Assembly (NCBI GenBank): GCA_029718625.1 | Contig: CM056391.1 | Coordinates: 2,064,416-2,128,415 of the forward strand | Length of the DNA: 64,000 bases | Direction of reading: 5' to 3' | DNA from: Synaphobranchus kaupii | Taxonomy: Eukaryota; Chordata; Actinopteri; Anguilliformes; Synaphobranchidae | Part shown: positions 46,040 through 59,358 of the stretch, in pieces | Position numbering within the stretch: position 1 is the stretch's first letter | How the letters are laid out: every line of letters begins with the position of its first letter | Program-made: the position numbers and the translations under genes | The notes under the pieces: model-generated | Told to the model about the DNA's origin: nothing | What the model saw: the letters and a program-made list of their open reading frames with translations, nothing else | Databases searched by the model: none

Positions 46040-46185
46040 TTATTATTGCTATTTACCCGACATTCTTATCCAGAGCAACGTAAAGAACTTAACTTTTTTT
46101 TAAACATAATGTCCATTTATACAACTTTCTGAATACTGAAGCACTTCAGGTTAAGTGGCTTACTCAAGGTTACAACAGCAGTTTC
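46040..46185. repeat. Dispersed fish repeat relic at the satellite edge
   Basis: CATTCTTATCCAGAGCAACG and TGGCTTACTCAAGGTTACAA are the same repeat words as at 17785-17998. The satellite starts about 15 bp later. Confidence 0.6.
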
Positions 46186-46507
46186 CTACCTGAACCTTAT
46201 GTTCAAAAAGGGCCAAAATGGTCAACAAAATTAAAATGCCATTTTCTTATTCAAATATATAGAAAATTATATTTACTTAACTGCGGTGAAATAAGTGAAA
46301 AGTAATTAGTTTTAAGACATTTATGATGAAAAGTGTGTTTTGGGGGAAATGAAAAAGCATAATACTATAGTCTTATGTCCAAAAAGTGCCAAAATGGTCA
46401 AAAAAATTTAAATGCCATTTTTTGATTAAGATGTAGAGAAAATTATGTTTATTTAATTTTAAGAGTTTTAAGACATTTATGATGAAAAATGTGCTTTGGG
46501 GAAAATG

Positions 46508-46608
46508 AAAAAACATAATACATAAAACATAATACATAATACATAATATACATACAATAATACATAATAATACATAAACATAAAACATAATACTATATAT
46601 AGTCTTAT
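46508..46608. repeat. TAATACATA expansion inside a satellite monomer, copy 1
   Basis: AACATAATACATAAAACATA-ATACATAATACATAATATAC replaces the usual short CATAAGACTATAG link. Related insertions lie at 48015-48092, 50352-50444 and 52033-52125. Confidence 0.9.
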
Positions 46609-48014
46609 GTCCAAAAAGGGCCAAAATGGTCAACAAAATTCAAATGCCATTTTTTGATTCCAATGTATAGAAAATTATATGTACTTAATCACTGCGGTGA
46701 AATAAATGAAAAATAATGAGTTTTAAGACATTTATGATGAAAAGTGTGTTTTGGGGGAAATGAAAAAACATAAGACTGTAGTCTTATGTCCAAAAAGGGC
46801 CAAAAAGATCCAAAAATTTTTAAATGCCATTTTTTAATTCCGATGCATAAAAAAGTATATGTACTTAATATCTACGGTGAAATAAGTAAAAAATGATGGG
46901 TTTTAAGATATTTATGTTGAAAAATGTGTTTTGCGGGAAATGAAAAAACATAAGACTACAGTCTTATGTCCAAAAAGGGCCAAAAGGGTCAAAAAAATTT
47001 AAATGCCATTTTTTGATTCTGATGTATAGAAAAGTATATGTACTTAATAGCTGCGGTGAAATAAGTGACAAATAATGAGTTTTAAGACATTCATGATGAA
47101 AAATGTGTTTTGGGGGAAATTAAAAATCATAAGACTATAGTCTTATGTCCAAAAAGGGCCAATATGGTCAAAAAAATTTAAATGCCATTTTTTCATTCCG
47201 ATGCATAGAAAATGATATGTACTTAATAACTACTGTGAAATAAGTGACAAATAATGAGATTTAAGACATTCCTGATGAAAAATGTGTTTTGGGGGAAATG
47301 AAAAAACATAAGACTAGTCTTATGTCCAAATAGGGCCAAAATGGTCAATAAAATGAAAATGTCATTTTTTAAATTCAGTTGTATAGAAAATTATATGTAC
47401 TTAATAACTGCCGTGAAATAAATGAAAAATAATGAGTTTTAAGACATTCATGATGAAAAATGTGTTTTGGGAGAAATGAAAAAACATAAGACTATAGTCT
47501 TATGTCCAAAAAGGGCCAAAATGGTCAAAACAATTTAAATGCCATTTTTTGATTCCGATGTAGAGAATATAATATGTACTTAATAACTGCGGTGAAATAA
47601 GTTAAACGTAATTAGTTTTAAGACATTCATGATGAAAAATGTCTTTTGGGGGAAATGAAAAAACATAAGACAAGTCTTATGTCCAAAAAGGGCCAAAATG
47701 GTCAAAAACATTTTAATGCCATTTCATTATTCAAATGTATAGAAAATTATATTTACTTAATAACTGCGGTGAAATAAGTGAAACGTAATTAGTTTTAAGA
47801 CATTTATGATGAAAAATGTCTTTTGGGGGAAATGAAAAAAACATAAGACTAGTCTTATTTCCAAAAAGGGCCAAAATGGTCAATAAAATTTAAATGCCAT
47901 TTTTTGATTCCGATGTATAGAAAATTATATGTACTAAATCACTGCAGTGAAATAAGTGAAAAATAATGAGTTTTAAGACATTTATGATGAAAAATGTGCT
48001 TTGGGGAAAATGAA

Positions 48015-48092
48015 AAAACATAATACATAATACATAATATACATACAATAATACATAATAATACATAAACATAAAACATAATACTATATATA
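48015..48092. repeat. TAATACATA expansion, copy 2
   Basis: Shorter version of the 46508 block, lacking one ATACATAAAACATA step. Confidence 0.88.
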
Positions 48093-50351
48093 GTCTTATG
48101 TCCAAAAAGGGCCAATATGGTCAACAAAATTCAAATGCCATTTTTTGATTCCAATGTATAGAAAATTATATGTACTTAATCACTACTGTGAAATAAGTGA
48201 CAAATAATGGGTTTTAAGACATTCATGATGAAAAATGTATTTTGGGGGAAATTAAAAAACATAAGACTATACTCTGAATTCCAAAAAGGGCCAAAATGGT
48301 CAAAAAAATTTAAATTCCATTTTTTCATTCCGATGTATAGAAAATTATATGTACTTAATAACTGCGGTGAAATAAGTGAAAAATAATTAGCTTTAAGATA
48401 TTTATGATGAAAAGTGTCTTTTGGGGAAAATGAAAACACATAATACTATAGTCTTATGTCCAAAAAGGGCCAAAAAGATCCAAAAATATTTAAATGCCAT
48501 TTTCTGATTCCGATGCATAGAAAATTATATGTACTTAATAACTACGGTGAAATAAGTGAACAATAATGTGTTTTAAGATATTTTTGATGAAAAATGTGTT
48601 TTGGGGGAAATGAAAAAACATAAGACTATAGTCTTATGTCCAAATAGGGCCAAAATGGTCAACAAAATGAAAATGCCGTTTTTTTATTCAGTTGTATAGA
48701 CAATTATATTTACTTAATAACTGCGGTGAAATAAGTGAAAAATAATGAGTTTTAAGACATTTATGATGAAATATGTGTTTTGGGGGAAATTAAAAATCAT
48801 AAGACTATAGTCTTATGTCCAAAAAGGGCCAAAAAGATAAAAAAAATCTTTAAATGCCATTTTTTGATTCCGATGCATAGAAAATTATATGTACTTAATA
48901 ACTACGGTGAAATAAGTGAAAAATAATGAGTTTTAAGACATTCATGATGAAAAATGTGTTTTGGGGGAAATTTAAAATCATAAGACTATAGTCTGATGTC
49001 CAAAAAGGGCCAAAAAGATCCAAAAATTTTTAAATGCCATTTTTTCCTTCCGATGCATAGAAAATTATATGTACTTAATAACTACGGTGAAATAAGTGAA
49101 AAATAATGAGTTTCAAGACATTCATGTTGAAAAATGTGTTTTGGGGAAAATTAAAAAACATAATGCCATTTTTTTATTCAGCTGTATAGAAAATTATATT
49201 TACTTAATAACTGCGGTGAAATAAGTGAAAAATAATTAGCTTTAAGATATTTATGATGAAAAGTGTCTTTTGGGGAAAATGAAAACACATAATACTATAG
49301 TCTTATGTCCAAAAAGGGCCAAAAAGATCCAAAAAATTTTAAATGCCATTTTCTGATTCCGATGCATAGAAAATTATATGTACTTAATAACTATGGTGAA
49401 ATAAGTGAACAATAATGTGTTAAGATATTTTTGATGAAAAATGTGTTTTGGGGGAAATGAAAGAACTTAAGACTATAGTCTTATGTCCAAATAGGGCCAA
49501 AATGGTCAACAAAATTTAAATGCCATTTTTTCATTCCGATGCATAGAAAATTATATGTACTTAATAACTACTGTGAAATAAGTGACAAATAATGAGATTT
49601 AAGACATTCATGATGAAAAATGTGTTTTGGGGGAAATGAAAAAACATAAGACTAGTATTATGTCCAAATAGGGCCAAAATGGTCAATAAAATGAAAATGC
49701 CATTTTTTTTATTCAGTTGTATAGAAAATTATATGTACTTAATAACTGCGGTTAAATAAATGAAAAATAATGAGTTTTAAGACATTTATGATGAAAAATG
49801 TGTTTTGGGAGAAATGAAAAAACATAAGACTATAGTCTTATGTCCAAAAAGGGCCAAAATGGTCAAAAACATTTAAATGGCATTTTTTGATTCCGATGTA
49901 GAGAATATAATATGTACTTAATAACTGCGGTGAAATAAGTGAAACATAATTAGTTTTAAGACATTCATGATGAAAAATGTCTTTTGGGGGAAATGAAAAA
50001 ACATAAGAGTAGTCTTATGTCCAAAAAGGGCCAAAATGGTCAAAAACATTTTAATGCCATTTTCTTATTCAAATGTATAGAAAATTATATTTACTTAATA
50101 ACTGCGGTGAAATAAGTTAAACGTAATTAGTTTTAAGACATTTATGATGAAAAATGTCTTTTGGGGGAAATGAAAAAACATAAGACTAGTCTTATGTCCA
50201 AAAAGGGCCAAAATGGTCAATAAAATTTAAATGCCATTTTTTGATTCCGATGTATAGAAAATTATATGTACTAAATCACTGCAGTGAAATAAGTGAAAAA
50301 TAATGAGTTTTAATACATTTATGATGAAAAATGTGCTTTGGGGAAAATGAA

Positions 50352-50444
50352 AAAACATAATACATAAAACATAATGCATAATACATAATATACATACAAT
50401 AATACATGATAATACATAAACATAAAACATAATACTATATATAG
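50352..50444. repeat. TAATACATA expansion, copy 3
   Basis: Differs from copy 4 (1681 bp away) by TGATAATACA against TAATAATACA only, by eye. Confidence 0.88.
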
Positions 50445-52032
50445 TCTTATGTCCAAAAAGGGCCAAAATGGTCAATAAAATGAAAATGCCATTTTTTTAT
50501 TCAGTTGTATAGAAAATTATATTTACTTAATAACTGCGGTGAAATAAATGAAAAATAATGAGTTTTAAGACATTTATGATGAAATATGTGTTTTGGGGGA
50601 AATTAAAAATCATAAGACTATAGACGTATGTCCAAAAAGGGCCAAAAAGATAAAAAAATCTTTAAATGCCATTTTTTGATTCCAATGCATAGAAAATTAT
50701 ATGTACTTAATAACTACAGTGAAATAAGTGAAAAATAATGAGTTTTAAGACATTCATGATGAAAAATGTGTTTTGGGGAAAATTAAAAAACATAAGACTA
50801 TACTCTGAATTCCAAAAAGGGCCAAAATGGTCAAAAAAATTTAAATTCCATTTTTTCATTCCGATGTATAGAAAATGATATGTACTTAATAACTACAGTG
50901 AAATAAGTGAACAATAATGTGTTTTAAGATATTTTTGATGAAAAATGTGTTTTGGGGGAAATGAAAAAACATAAGACTAGTCTTATGTCCAAATAGGGCC
51001 AAAATGGTCAATAAAATGAAAATGCCATTTTTTTATTCAGTTGTATAGAAAATTATATGTACTTAATAACTGCGGTGAAATAAATGAAAAATAATGAGTT
51101 TTAAGACATTTATGATGAAAAATGTGTTTTGGGAGAAATGAAAAAACATAAGACTATAGTCTTATGTCCAAATAGGGCCAAAATGGTCAACAAAATTTAA
51201 TTGCCATTTTTTCATTCCGATGCATAGAAAATTATATGTACTTAATAACTACTGTGAAATAAGTGACAAATAATGAGATTTAAGACATTCATGATGAAAA
51301 ATGTGTTTTGGGGGAAATGAAAGAACATAAGACTAGTCTTATGTCCAAATAGGGCCAAAATGGTCAATAAAATGAAAATGCCATTTTTTTTATTCAGTTG
51401 TATAGAAAATTATATGTACTTAATAACTGCGGTGAAATAAATGAAAAATAATGAGTTTTAAGACATTTATGATGAAAAATGTGTTTTGGGAGAAATGAAA
51501 AAACATAAGACTATAGTCTTATGTCCAAAAAGGGCCAAAATGGTCAAAAACATTTAAATGGCATTTTTTGATTCCGATGTAGAGAATATAATATGTACTT
51601 AATAACTGCGGTGAAATAAGTGAAACATAATTAGTTTTAAGACATTCATGATGAAAAATGTCTTTTGGGGGAAATGAAAAAACATAAGACTAGTCTTATG
51701 TCCAAAAAGGGCCAAAATGGTCAAAAACATTTTAATGCCATTTTCTTATTCAAATGTATAGAAAATTATATTTACTTAATAACTGCGGTGAAATAAGTTA
51801 AACGTAATTAGTTTTAAGACATTTATGATGAAAAATGTCTTTTGGGGGAAATGAAAAAACATAAGACTAGTCTTATGTCCAAAAAGGGCCAAAATGGTCA
51901 ATAAAATTTAAATGCCATTTTTTGATTCCGATGTATAGAAAATTATATGTACTAAATCACTGCAGTGAAATAAGTGAAAAATAATGAGTTTTAATACATT
52001 TATGATAAAAAATGTGCTTTGGGGAAAATGAA

Positions 52033-52125
52033 AAAACATAATACATAAAACATAATGCATAATACATAATATACATACAATAATACATAATAATACATAA
52101 ACATAAAACATAATACTATATATAG
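52033..52125. repeat. TAATACATA expansion, copy 4
   Basis: Part of the second copy of the 1681-bp-offset block duplication. Confidence 0.88.
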
Positions 52126-54257
52126 TCTTATGTCCAAAAAGGGCCAAAATGGTCAATAAAATGAAAATGCCATTTTTTTATTCAGTTGTATAGAAAATTA
52201 TATTTACTTAATAACTGCGGTGAAATAAATGAAAAATAATGAGTTTTAAGACATTTATGATGAAATATGTGTTTTGGGGGAAATTAAAAATCATAAGACT
52301 ATAGACGTATGTCCAAAAAGGGCCAAAAAGATTAAAAAAATCTTTAAATGCCATTTTTTGATTCCGATGCATAGAAAATTATATGTACTTAATAACTACG
52401 GTGAAATAAGTGAAAAATAATGAGTTTTTAAGACATTCATGATGAAAAATGTGTTTTTGGGAAAATTAAAAAACATAAGACTATACTCTGAATTCCAAAA
52501 AGGGCCAAAATGGTCAAAAAAATTTAAATTCCATTTTTTCATTCCGATGTATAGAAAATTATATGTACTTAATAACTACAGTGAAATAAGTGAACAATAA
52601 TGTGTTTTAAGATATTTTTGATGAAAAATGTGTTTTGGGGGAAATTTAAAATCATAAGACTATCGTCTGAAGTCCAAAAAGGGCCAATATGGTCAAAATA
52701 ATTTAAATGCCATTTTTTGATTCCGATGCATAGAAAATTATATGTACTTAATAACTACTGTGAAATAAGTGACAAATAATGGGTTTTAAGACATTCATGA
52801 TGAAAAATGTGTTTTGGGGGAAATTAAAAAACATAAGACTATAGTCTGAATTCCAAAAAGGGCCAAAATGGTCAAAAAAATTTAAATTCCATTTTTTCAT
52901 TCCGATGTATAGAAAATTATATGTACTTAATAACTGCAGTGAAATAAATGAAAAATAATGAGTTTTCAGATATTTATGATGAAATATGTGTTTTGGGGGA
53001 AATTAAAAATCATAAGACTATAGACGTATGTCCAAAAAGGGCCAAAAAGATAAAAAAATCTTTAAATGCCATTTTTTGATTCCGATGCATAGAAAATTAT
53101 ATGTACTTAATAACTACGGTGAAATAAGTGAAAAATAATGAGTTTTAAGACATTCATGATGAAAAATGTGTTTTGGGGGAAATGAAAAAACATAAGACTA
53201 TATAGTCTTATGTCCAAAAAGGGCCAAAAAGATCCAAAAAGTTTTAAATGCCATTTTTTGATTCCGATGCATAGAAAATTATATGTACTTAATAACTACG
53301 GTGAAATAAGTGAACAATAATGAGTTTTAAGATATTTTTGATGAAAAATGTGTTCTGGGAGAAATGAAAAAACATAAGACTATAGTCATATGTCCAAATA
53401 GGGCCAAAATGGTTAATAAAATGAAAATGCCATTTTTTTATTCAGTTGTATAGAAAATTATATTTACTTAATAACTACGGTGAAATAAATGAAAAATAAT
53501 GAGTTTTAAGACATTCATGATGAAAAATGTGTTTTGGGGGAAAATAAAAATCATAATACTATAGTCTTATGTCCAAAAAGGGCCAAAAAGATCCAAAAAA
53601 ATGTAAATGCCATTTTTTGATTCTGATGCATAGAAAATTACATGTACTTAATAACTACGGTTCAATAAGTGAAAAATAATGAGTTTTAAGATATTTATGA
53701 TGAAAAATGTGTTTTGGGGGAAATGAAAAAACATAAGACTATAGTCTTCTGTCCAAAAAGGGCCAAAAATGGTCAACAAAATTAAAATGCCATTTTTTGA
53801 TTGTGATGTATATTAAATTATATGTACTTAATAACTGCTAATAAATTAGTGAAATATAATGGGTTTTAAGACATTTAAGATGAAAAATGTATTTTGAGGT
53901 AAATGAAAAAACATAAGACCATAGTCTTATGTCCAAAAAGGGCCAAAATGGTCAACAAAATTTAAATGCCATTTTTTGATTCAGATGTATAGAAAAATAT
54001 ATGTACGTAATAGCTGCGAAGAAATAAGTGAAAAATAACGGGTTTTAAGACATTTCTGATGAAAAATATGTTTTGGGGTAAATGAAAAAAACATAAGACT
54101 ATATATAGTCTTATGTCCAAAAAGTGCTAAAATGGTCAAAAAAATGTAAATGCAATTTTTTGATTCCGATGTATAGAAAATTATATTTACTTAATAGCTG
54201 CGAAGAAATAAGTGAAAAATAATGAGTTTTAAGACATTTATGATAAGATGTGTTTTG

Positions 54258-54649
54258 TCCCCATCATTGCAATGGGGTTTATTGGACTAGAACAGGGGTG
54301 TCAAACTCCAGTCCTGGAGGGCCGCAGGTCTACAGGTATTTGTGGTTTCCTTTCAATCAGCACCCAGTTAAAGCATTGAGAACAAGGTGTGTGGACTTCT
54401 TAGCCAATTAGTGACTTAAATTAATCACTTGTGCTTAAACGCACCAAAAACCAGCAGACACTGCGGCCCTCCAGGACCGGATCTTGACACCCCTGGACTA
54501 GAATGAAGATTGCCTCCTACTCGCCCACCAGCATCTTTGTTTTCCCCAGAGGTCTCCCATCCAAAAACTAACCAAGCTCACACCTGCGTAGCTTCAACCA
54601 TGCAGCAGCCGAAGATTGCATGGTGGTACGGCTGCTGACTGCAATCATG
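54258..54649 (-). mobile_element. 5S-derived SINE in satellite, copy 1 (split by a MITE)
   Basis: The reverse complement contains GAAGCTACGCAGGTGTGAGC-TTGGTTAGTTTTTGGATGGG-AGACC, which follows the internal promoter of 5S rRNA (GAAGCTAAGCAGGG, TGGTTAGTA, TGGATGGGAGACC). It then runs into a SINE body (GGGAAAAC...GATGCTGGTGGGC...CCATTGCAATGATGGGGACA). The orientation is opposite to the window strand. A 203-bp MITE interrupts this copy at 54293-54495. Confidence 0.85.
54293..54495. mobile_element. 203-bp hAT-type MITE with 8-bp target duplication
   Basis: It starts CAGGGGTGTCAAACTCCAGT-CCTGGAGGGCCGCAG and ends with the inverted CGGCCCTCCAGGACCGGATC-TTGACACCCCTG. GACTAGAA flanks both sides (54285-54292 and 54496-54503). 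The other nine SINE copies show the empty site TTGGACTAGAATGAAG. An 8-bp duplication is typical of hAT elements. Confidence 0.95.
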
Positions 54650-55329
54650 TGTCCAAAAAGGGCTAAAATGGTCAAAAAAATGTAAATGCCATTTTTTGAT
54701 TCCGATGTATAGAAAATTATATTTACTTAATAACTGCGAAGAAATAGGTGAATAATAATGGGTTTTAAGACATTTATGATGAAAAATGTGTTTTGGGATA
54801 AATGAAAAAACATAAGACTATAGTGTTATGTCCAAAAAGGGCCAAAATGGTCAAAAAAATTTAAATGCCATTTTTTGATTCAGATGTACAGAAAATTATA
54901 TTTACTTAATAACTGCGATGAAATAAGTGAAAAATAATGAGTTTTAAGACATTTCTGATGAAAAATATGTTTTGGGGTAAATGAAAAAACATAAGACAAT
55001 AGTCTTATGTCCAAAAAGGGCCAAAATGGTCAAAAAATTAAAATGCCATTTTTTGATTGCGATGTATATTAAATTATATGTACTTAATAACTGCTAATAA
55101 ATTAGTCAAATATAATGGGTTTTAAGATATTTATGATGAAAAATGTGTTTTGAGGTAAATGAAAAAACATAAGACTATAGTCTTATGTCCAAAAAGGGCC
55201 AAAATGGTCAACAAAAATAAAAATGCCATTTTTGATTCAGATGTATAGAAAAATATATGTACTTAATAGCTGCGAAGAAATAAGTGAAAAATAATGAGTT
55301 TTAAGACATTTATGATAAGATGTGTTTTG

Positions 55330-55510
55330 TCCCCATCATTGCAATGGGGTTTATTGGACTAGAATGAAGATTGCCTCCTACTCGCCCACCAGCATCTTTG
55401 TTTTCCCCAGAGGTCTCCCATCCAAAAACTAACCAAGCTCACACCTGCGTAGCTTCAACCATGCAGCAGCCGATGATTGCATGGTGGTATGGCTGCTGAC
55501 TGCAATCGTG
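55330..55510 (-). mobile_element. 5S-derived SINE in satellite, copy 2
   Basis: Intact form of the insert. The 5S-like internal promoter region is at 55412-55457 on the minus strand. Left junction is GTGTTTTG|TCCCC, right junction GCAATCGTG|TGTCC. Confidence 0.85.
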
Positions 55511-56728
55511 TGTCCAAAAAGGGCTAAAATGGTCAAAAAAATGTAAATGCCATTTTTTGATTCCGATGTATAGAAAATTATATTTACTTAATAACTGCGA
55601 AGAAATAAGTGAAAAATAATGGGTTTTAAGACATTTCTGATGAAAAATATGTTTTGGGGTAAATGAAAAAACATAAGACTATAGTCTTCTGTCCAAAAAG
55701 GGCCAAAATAGTCAACAAAATTAAAATGCCATTTTTTGATTCAGATGTATAGAAAAATATATGTACGTAATAGCTGCGAAGAAATAAGTGAAAAATAATG
55801 GGTTTTAAGACATTTCTGATGAAAAATATGTTTTGGGGTAAATGAAAAAACATAAGACTATAGTCTTATGTCCAAAAAGTGCTAAAATGGTCAAAAAAAT
55901 GTAAATGCCATTTTTTGATTCCGATGTATAGAAAGTTATATTTACTTAATAACTGCGATGAAATAAGTGAAAAATAATGAGTTTTAAGACATTTCTGATG
56001 AAAAATATGTTTTGGGGTAAATGAAAAAACATAAGACAATAGTCTTATGTCCAAAAAGGGCCAAAATGGTCAAAAAATTAAAATGCCATTTTTTGATTGC
56101 GATGTATATTAAATTATATGTACTTAATAACTGCTAATAAATTAGTGAAATATAATGGGTTTTAAGATATTTATGATGAAAAATGTGTTTTGAGGTAAAT
56201 GAAAAAACATAAGACTATAGTCTTATGTCCAAAAAGGGCCAAAATGGTCAACAAAATTAAAATGCCATTTTTTGATTGCGATGTATATTAAATTATATGT
56301 ACTTAATAAATGCTAATAAATTAGTGAAATATAATGGGTTTTAAGATATTTATGATGAAAAATGTCTTTTGAGGTAAATGAAAAAACATAAGACAATAGT
56401 CTTATGTCCAAAAAGGGCCAAAATGGTCAACAAAATTAAAATGCCATTTTTTGATTGCGATGTATATTAAATTATATGTACTCAATAACTGCTAATAAAT
56501 TAGTGAAATATAATGGGTTTTAAGACATTTATGATAAAAAATGTGTTTTGGGGTAAATGAAAAAACATAAGACAATAGTCTTATGTCCAAAAAGGGCCAA
56601 AATGGTCAACAAAAATTAAAATGCCATTTTTTGATTCAGATGTATAGAAAAATATATGTACTTAATAGCTGCGAAGAAATAAGTGAAAAATAATGAGTTT
56701 TAAGACATTTATGATAAGATGTGTTTTG

Positions 56729-56909
56729 TCCCCATCATTGCAATGGGGTTTATTGGACTAGAATGAAGATTGCCTTCTACTCGCCCACCAGCATCTTTGT
56801 TTTCCCCAGAGGTCTCCCATCCAAAAACTAACCAAGCTCACACCTGCGTAGCTTCAACCATGCAGCAGCCGATGATTGCATGGTGGTATGGCTGCTGACT
56901 GCAATCAGG
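56729..56909 (-). mobile_element. 5S-derived SINE in satellite, copy 3
   Basis: Same junctions as copy 2; single-base differences (CCTTCTAC, ATCAGG). Confidence 0.84.
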
Positions 56910-58135
56910 TGTCCAAAAAGGGCTAAAATGGTCAAAAAAATGTAAATGCCATTTTTTGATTCCAATGTATAGAAAATTATATTTACTTAATAACTGCGAA
57001 GAAATAAGTGAAAAATAATGGGTTTTAAGACATTTAAGATGAAAAATGTGTTTTGAGGTAAATGAAAAAACATAAGACTATAGTCTTATGTCTAAAAAGG
57101 GCCAAAATGGTCAACAAAATTTAAATGCCATTTTTTGATTCAGATGTATAGAAAAATATATGTACTTAATAGCTGCGAAGAAATAAGTGAAAAATAATGA
57201 GTTTTAAGACATTCATGATGAAAAATGTGTTTTGGGGGAAAATAAAAATCATAAGACTATAGTCTTATGTCCAAAAAGGGCCAAAAAGATCAAAAAATCT
57301 TTAAATGCCATTTTTTGATTCCGATGCATAGAAAATTATATGTACTTAATAACTACGGTGAAATAAGTGAAAAATAATAAGTTTTAAGATATTTATGATG
57401 AAAAAGCTCTTTTCGGGGAAATTAAAAAACATAAGACTATAGTCTTATGTCCAAAAAGGGCAAAAAAAAATAAAATAATGTAAATGCCATTTTTTGATTC
57501 TGATGCATAGAAAATTACATGTACTTAATAACTACGGTGAAATAAGTGAAAAATAATAAGTTTTAAGATATTTATGATGAAAAAAGCTCTTTTCGGGGAA
57601 ATGAAAAAACATAAGACTATAGTCTTCTGTCCAAAAAGGGCCAAAATGGTCAACAAAATTAAAATGCCATTTTTTGATTGTGATGTATATTAAATTATAT
57701 ATACTTAATAACTGCTAATAAATTAGTGAAATATAATGGGTTTTAAGACATTTAAGATGAAAAATGTATTTTGAGGTAAATGAAAAAACATAAGACTATA
57801 TATAGTCTTATGTCCAAAAAGGGCCAAAATGGTCAACAAAAATTAAAATGCCATTTTTTGATTCAGATGTATATAAAAATATATGTACTTAATAGCTGCG
57901 AAGAAATAAGTGAAAATTAATGGGTTTTAAGACATTTCTGATGAAAAATATGTTTTGGGGTAAATGAAAAAACATAAGACAATAGTCTTATGTCCAAAAA
58001 GTGCTAAAATCGTCAAAAAAAATGTAAATGCAATTTTTTGATTCCGATGTATAGAAAATTATATTTACTTAATAGCTGCGAAGAAATAAGTGAAAAATAA
58101 TGAGTTTTAAGACATTTATGATAAGATGTGTTTTG

Positions 58136-58316
58136 TCCCCATCATTGCAATGGGGTTTATTGGACTAGAATGAAGATTGCCTCCTACTCGCCCACCAGCA
58201 TCTTTGTTTTCCCCAGAGGTCTCCCATCCAAAAACTAACCAAGCTCACACCTGCGTAGCTTCAACCATGCAGCAGCCGATGATTGCATGGTGGTACGGCT
58301 GCTGACTGCAATCATG
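58136..58316 (-). mobile_element. 5S-derived SINE in satellite, copy 4
   Basis: Same junctions and length as copy 2; GGTGGTACGG variant. Confidence 0.84.
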
Positions 58317-59177
58317 TGTCCAAAAAGGGCTAAAATGGTCAAAAAAATGTAAATGCCATTTTTTGATTCCGATGTATAGAAAATTATATTTACTTAATAA
58401 CTGCGAAGAAATAAGTGAAAAATAATGGGTTTTAAGACATTTATGATGAAAAATGTGTTTTGGGATAAATGAAAAAACATAAGACTATAGTCTTATGTCC
58501 AAAAAGGGCCAAAATGGTCAAAAAAATTTAAATGCCATTTTTTGATTCAGATGTACAGAAAAATATATGTACTTAATAGCTGCGAAGAAATAAGTGAAAA
58601 ATAATGAGTTTTAAGACATTTCTGATGAAAAATGAGTTTTGAGGTAAATGAAAAAACATAAGACTATAGTCTTATGTCCAAAAAGGGCCAAAATGGTCAA
58701 CAAAATTAAAATGCCATTTTTTGATTGCGATGTATATTAAATTATATGTACTTAATAACTGCTAATAAATTAGTGAAATATAATGGGTTTTAAGATATTT
58801 ATGATGAAAAATGTGTTTTGAGGTAAATGAAAAAACATAAGACTATAGTCTTATGTCCAAAAAGGGCCAAAATGGTCAACAAAAATTAAAATGCCATTTT
58901 TTGATTCAGATGTATAGAAAAATATATGTACTTAATAGCTGCGAAGAAATAAGTGAAAATTAATGGGTTTTAAGACATTTCTGATGAAAAATATGTTTTG
59001 GGGTAAATGAAAAAACATAAGACTATAGTCTTATGTCCAAAAAGTGCTAAAATCGTCAAAAAAATGTAAATGCAATTTTTTGATTCCGATGTATAGAAAA
59101 TTATATTTACTTAATAGCTGCGAAGAAATAAGTGAAAAATAATGAGTTTTAAGACATTTATGATAAGATGTGTTTTG

Positions 59178-59358
59178 TCCCCATCATTGCAATGGGGTTT
59201 ATTGGACTAGAATGAAGATTGCCTCCTACTCGCCCACCAGCATCTTTGTTTTCCCCAGAGGTCTCCCATCCAAAAACTAACCAAGCTCACACCTGCGTAG
59301 CTTCAACCATGCAGCAGCCAAAGATTGCATGGTGGTACGGCTGCTGACTGCAATCATG
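59178..59358 (-). mobile_element. 5S-derived SINE in satellite, copy 5
   Basis: Same junctions; AGCAGCCAAAGATTGC variant. Confidence 0.84.

Larger units (their letters stand above)
49470..52643. repeat. Higher-order duplication in the satellite, offset about 1681 bp
   Basis: 49470-50962 and 51150-52643 are near-identical, including the TAATACATA block, a unique CTCTGAATTCCAAAAAGGGC variant and an identical run of monomer subtypes. Similarity breaks off after GGGGGAAAT at both right ends. Confidence 0.85.

Noticed and set aside
55412..55457. Functional 5S rRNA genes in the satellite
   Set aside because: Only the middle of the 5S sequence is similar; the flanks are SINE body and the ends of 5S are missing or unrecognisable.
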